From: Methanobacteriota archaeon
GTDB lineage: Archaea; Halobacteriota; Methanosarcinia; Methanosarcinales; Methanosarcinaceae
Length of the DNA: 7,330 nucleotides
Assembly (NCBI GenBank): GCA_030837265.1
Contig: JAUPKV010000642.1
Coordinates: 1-7,330 of the forward strand
Direction: 5' to 3'
Both the position numbers and the translations under genes were made by a program. This document shows, one piece after another, positions 5,778 to 7,330 of the stretch (positions within the stretch are counted from its first letter, which is position 1; each line of letters begins with the position of its first letter). The notes under the pieces were generated by a model. The model did not search any database. It was not told where the DNA came from and worked only from the letters and a program-made list of their open reading frames with translations.

Positions 5778-7330
5778 ACGAACAGAAAATTTGTTCTATT
5801 ATTATTAACATTAGTTCTTAGCAGTGGAGTCTGCATTGCTGACAATTACGTAGGTGGAATCCCTCTGACTTCTGTTCACAGTGGAACAGTGAGTGGAGGT
5901 GTGTATTGTGATAGCTACTACGGAACAGGAACTCAGGCAATACATACTGCAAAAACCATAGACAAAACTTTTACATTACCTTCTAATGCCAAGATTCAAT
6001 GGGCTATGTTATATGCAACTGTCTATTGTGGACACATGAAGAACAATTATCAAGGAACGGCAACGGTAAGTTTTAACGATCACACTCTAGGAAACGAAAA
6101 CCTTAATGTTCCTTTCACATTCCTTGTCGACGGGGGTAATGACGGAAAAGCATATGCCCAGGTCAACGGCCACGTGAACAGGGTAACCAGCGATTACATG
6201 ATGTATTATGATGTCACGAGCCTTGCAAAATCCGGGGTAAATAAAGCTACAGTACATACGGAACCTTCAGATAGCAGCTTCGACGGCAGGATAAAACAGA
6301 TAACCCTCATTGTGGCTTACGATGACGGAAGTGGAAAGAAAATATGGTACCAGGTAAACCAGGGGCATGATGCAGATACTTATTACGTTGATGACAATGG
6401 AGAGACATACGTAGGAAGCACATCTTTCCAGGCAGCTTTACCTTCTGATGCATCTCTAACAGACGCAAAACTTACAGATGTGCATCTAGCAAGTGAAGAC
6501 GGGAAATACACTCTTAACGGGAAAACACTGACATCAGGCACTCCCCAGGGAAGCTACAGCGGATCCGACTCATGGGATATTAAAGATAATTTTAAATCAA
6601 CAGGTGCAAATGCCCTGACTTATGACCGTACAGGTGCTTTCTATAAGAATTCCTTAGCCATAATGACAGCGGAATATACGACTTCTTCCTCAGACAATAG
6701 TGGAAGCGACAATTCCTCAGACAACAACAGCGGAAACAACTCATCAGACAACAACAACGGAAACAATTCCTCAGACAACAATAGCGGAAACAACTCATCA
6801 AACAACAACAGCGGAAATAATTCCTCAGACAACAACAGCGGAAACAATTCCGCGGATAATAACACTAGTGGACAAATAGTTCCAGCTGACCTGGGTGTAC
6901 TGGATATCAAAGTCTCACACAACAATATGACTAAAATATGGGACAATGTGAGCAATACCGTAACAGTAAATGTAACGAACAATGGGCCTAATAATGCAGG
7001 TAATTTTTCCGTCGAGCTTTATGAAGAGGGAACTCTTGCTGAAAGCAAACCAGTGACAGGCTTATCAAATGGAGCTGCGAAAGCTGTTGAATTTACCTGG
7101 AAACCAGAACAAGCAAAGAATTATACTCTAAAAGCTATTGTAGTTCCAGGTTCTACCATAAGCGACTCAGTTTCGACAAACAATGAACTTAGTATAACCC
7201 AGCAAGTACAGCATAACGGTTATGCTGGAGATAAGCCTCTTGAGACATATGCTCATGGCATGGTTAAAGGAAACATAATCTATGATTACGGAAACAGCAG
7301 TTACAGCGGTAAAATAGTTCCTGGCGGTGC
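5778..7330 (+). CDS. Secreted surface protein, DUF3344-linker-CARDB-DUF3344 (3' end outside window), probable ACG start
   Basis: The frame is open for 517 codons to the right edge. Residues 1-21 are a signal peptide (N-R-K-F-V, Leu-rich core, V-C-I-A end). Residues about 22-302 match DUF3344, with the typical H-S-G-T-V-S-G-G-V-Y start, a Y-Y-D-V-T-S-L strand and K-K-I-W-Y-Q-V-N-Q-G-H-D. A Ser/Asn/Gly linker (303-362) contains five nine-residue repeats rich in N-glycosylation sequons. A CARDB-like domain follows (about 370-477, V-T-V-N-V-T-N-N-G-P). A second DUF3344 begins near 480 (N-G-Y-A-G-D-K-P-L-E-T-Y-A-H-G). The inferred role is an exported envelope or adhesion protein; the biochemical function of DUF3344 is unknown. 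The start is placed at ACG (5778-5780), 7 nt after GGAGG. An in-frame TGA at 5757-5759 blocks any earlier start, and the first in-frame GTG or ATG lies well past the signal peptide. It uses the same modules in a different order from the left gene. Confidence 0.85.
6720..6854 (+). repeat. Five 27-bp tandem repeats encoding a Ser/Asn/Gly linker
   Basis: Units begin at 6720, 6747, 6774, 6801 and 6828 and encode variants of D-N-N-S-G-N-N-S-S. Each unit keeps the frame and carries Asn-x-Ser sequons. The tract separates the first DUF3344 from the CARDB domain and is probably a flexible, possibly glycosylated spacer that can change in unit number. Confidence 0.9.

Noticed and set aside
5831..5840. 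Lipoprotein signal (Cys at residue 19 of the right surface protein)
   Set aside because: The residues before the Cys are S-G-V, which do not fit the lipobox, and a normal cleavage after Ala21 fits better.
6720..6854. CRISPR array
   Set aside because: The repeats are contiguous 27-bp units without spacers and lie in frame within a protein gene.
6592..6982. Minus-strand frames with repeated Leu/Phe/Ser/Glu or Cys-rich peptides
   Set aside because: They are the antisense of the 27-bp repeat tract in the surface gene; the repeats simply keep other frames open.

Overview
The window looks like chromosomal DNA of a methanogenic archaeon of the Methanosarcina type. This is inferred from gene content, not from a search. 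The evidence is two large secreted proteins built from DUF3344, CARDB and PKD domains, an archaeal-type NikR repressor, strong GGAGG ribosome binding sites, and very AT-rich, gene-poor intergenic DNA with decayed gene fragments.

Layout: (1) Positions 1-1881, minus strand, hold the first 627 codons of a surface protein that runs off the left edge (signal peptide, CARDB, DUF3344, PKD, PKD, start of a second DUF3344). (2) Positions 1882-5777 are about 3.9 kb of AT-rich DNA. They contain a small hypothetical gene (2537-2773, minus), a DUF2795-like small protein (3510-3743, plus), a dead gene start (4541-4633, plus) and a nikR-like regulator (4620-5057, minus). They also hold three copies of an approximately 80-bp hairpin-bearing repeat and several inverted repeats. 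(3) Positions 5778-7330, plus strand, hold the first 517 codons of a second surface protein that runs off the right edge (signal peptide, DUF3344, Ser/Asn/Gly repeat linker, CARDB, start of a second DUF3344).

The two surface genes are divergent and share an almost identical leader of about 57 bp, including an 18-base exact block with the ribosome binding site. In both, the codon where the start should lie is ACG. A stop codon sits a few codons upstream in frame, and no ATG, GTG or TTG could supply the positively charged end of the signal peptide. Two independent cases argue against a sequencing error and suggest real non-AUG initiation or an equivalent mechanism. This is the most unusual observation here.

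The two surface proteins probably act outside the cell, in or on the S-layer. The NikR-like protein keeps three of the four classical nickel ligands but has Tyr where the fourth (His of the HxH motif) is expected, so its metal may differ. Nothing in the sequence directly links nikR to the surface genes.
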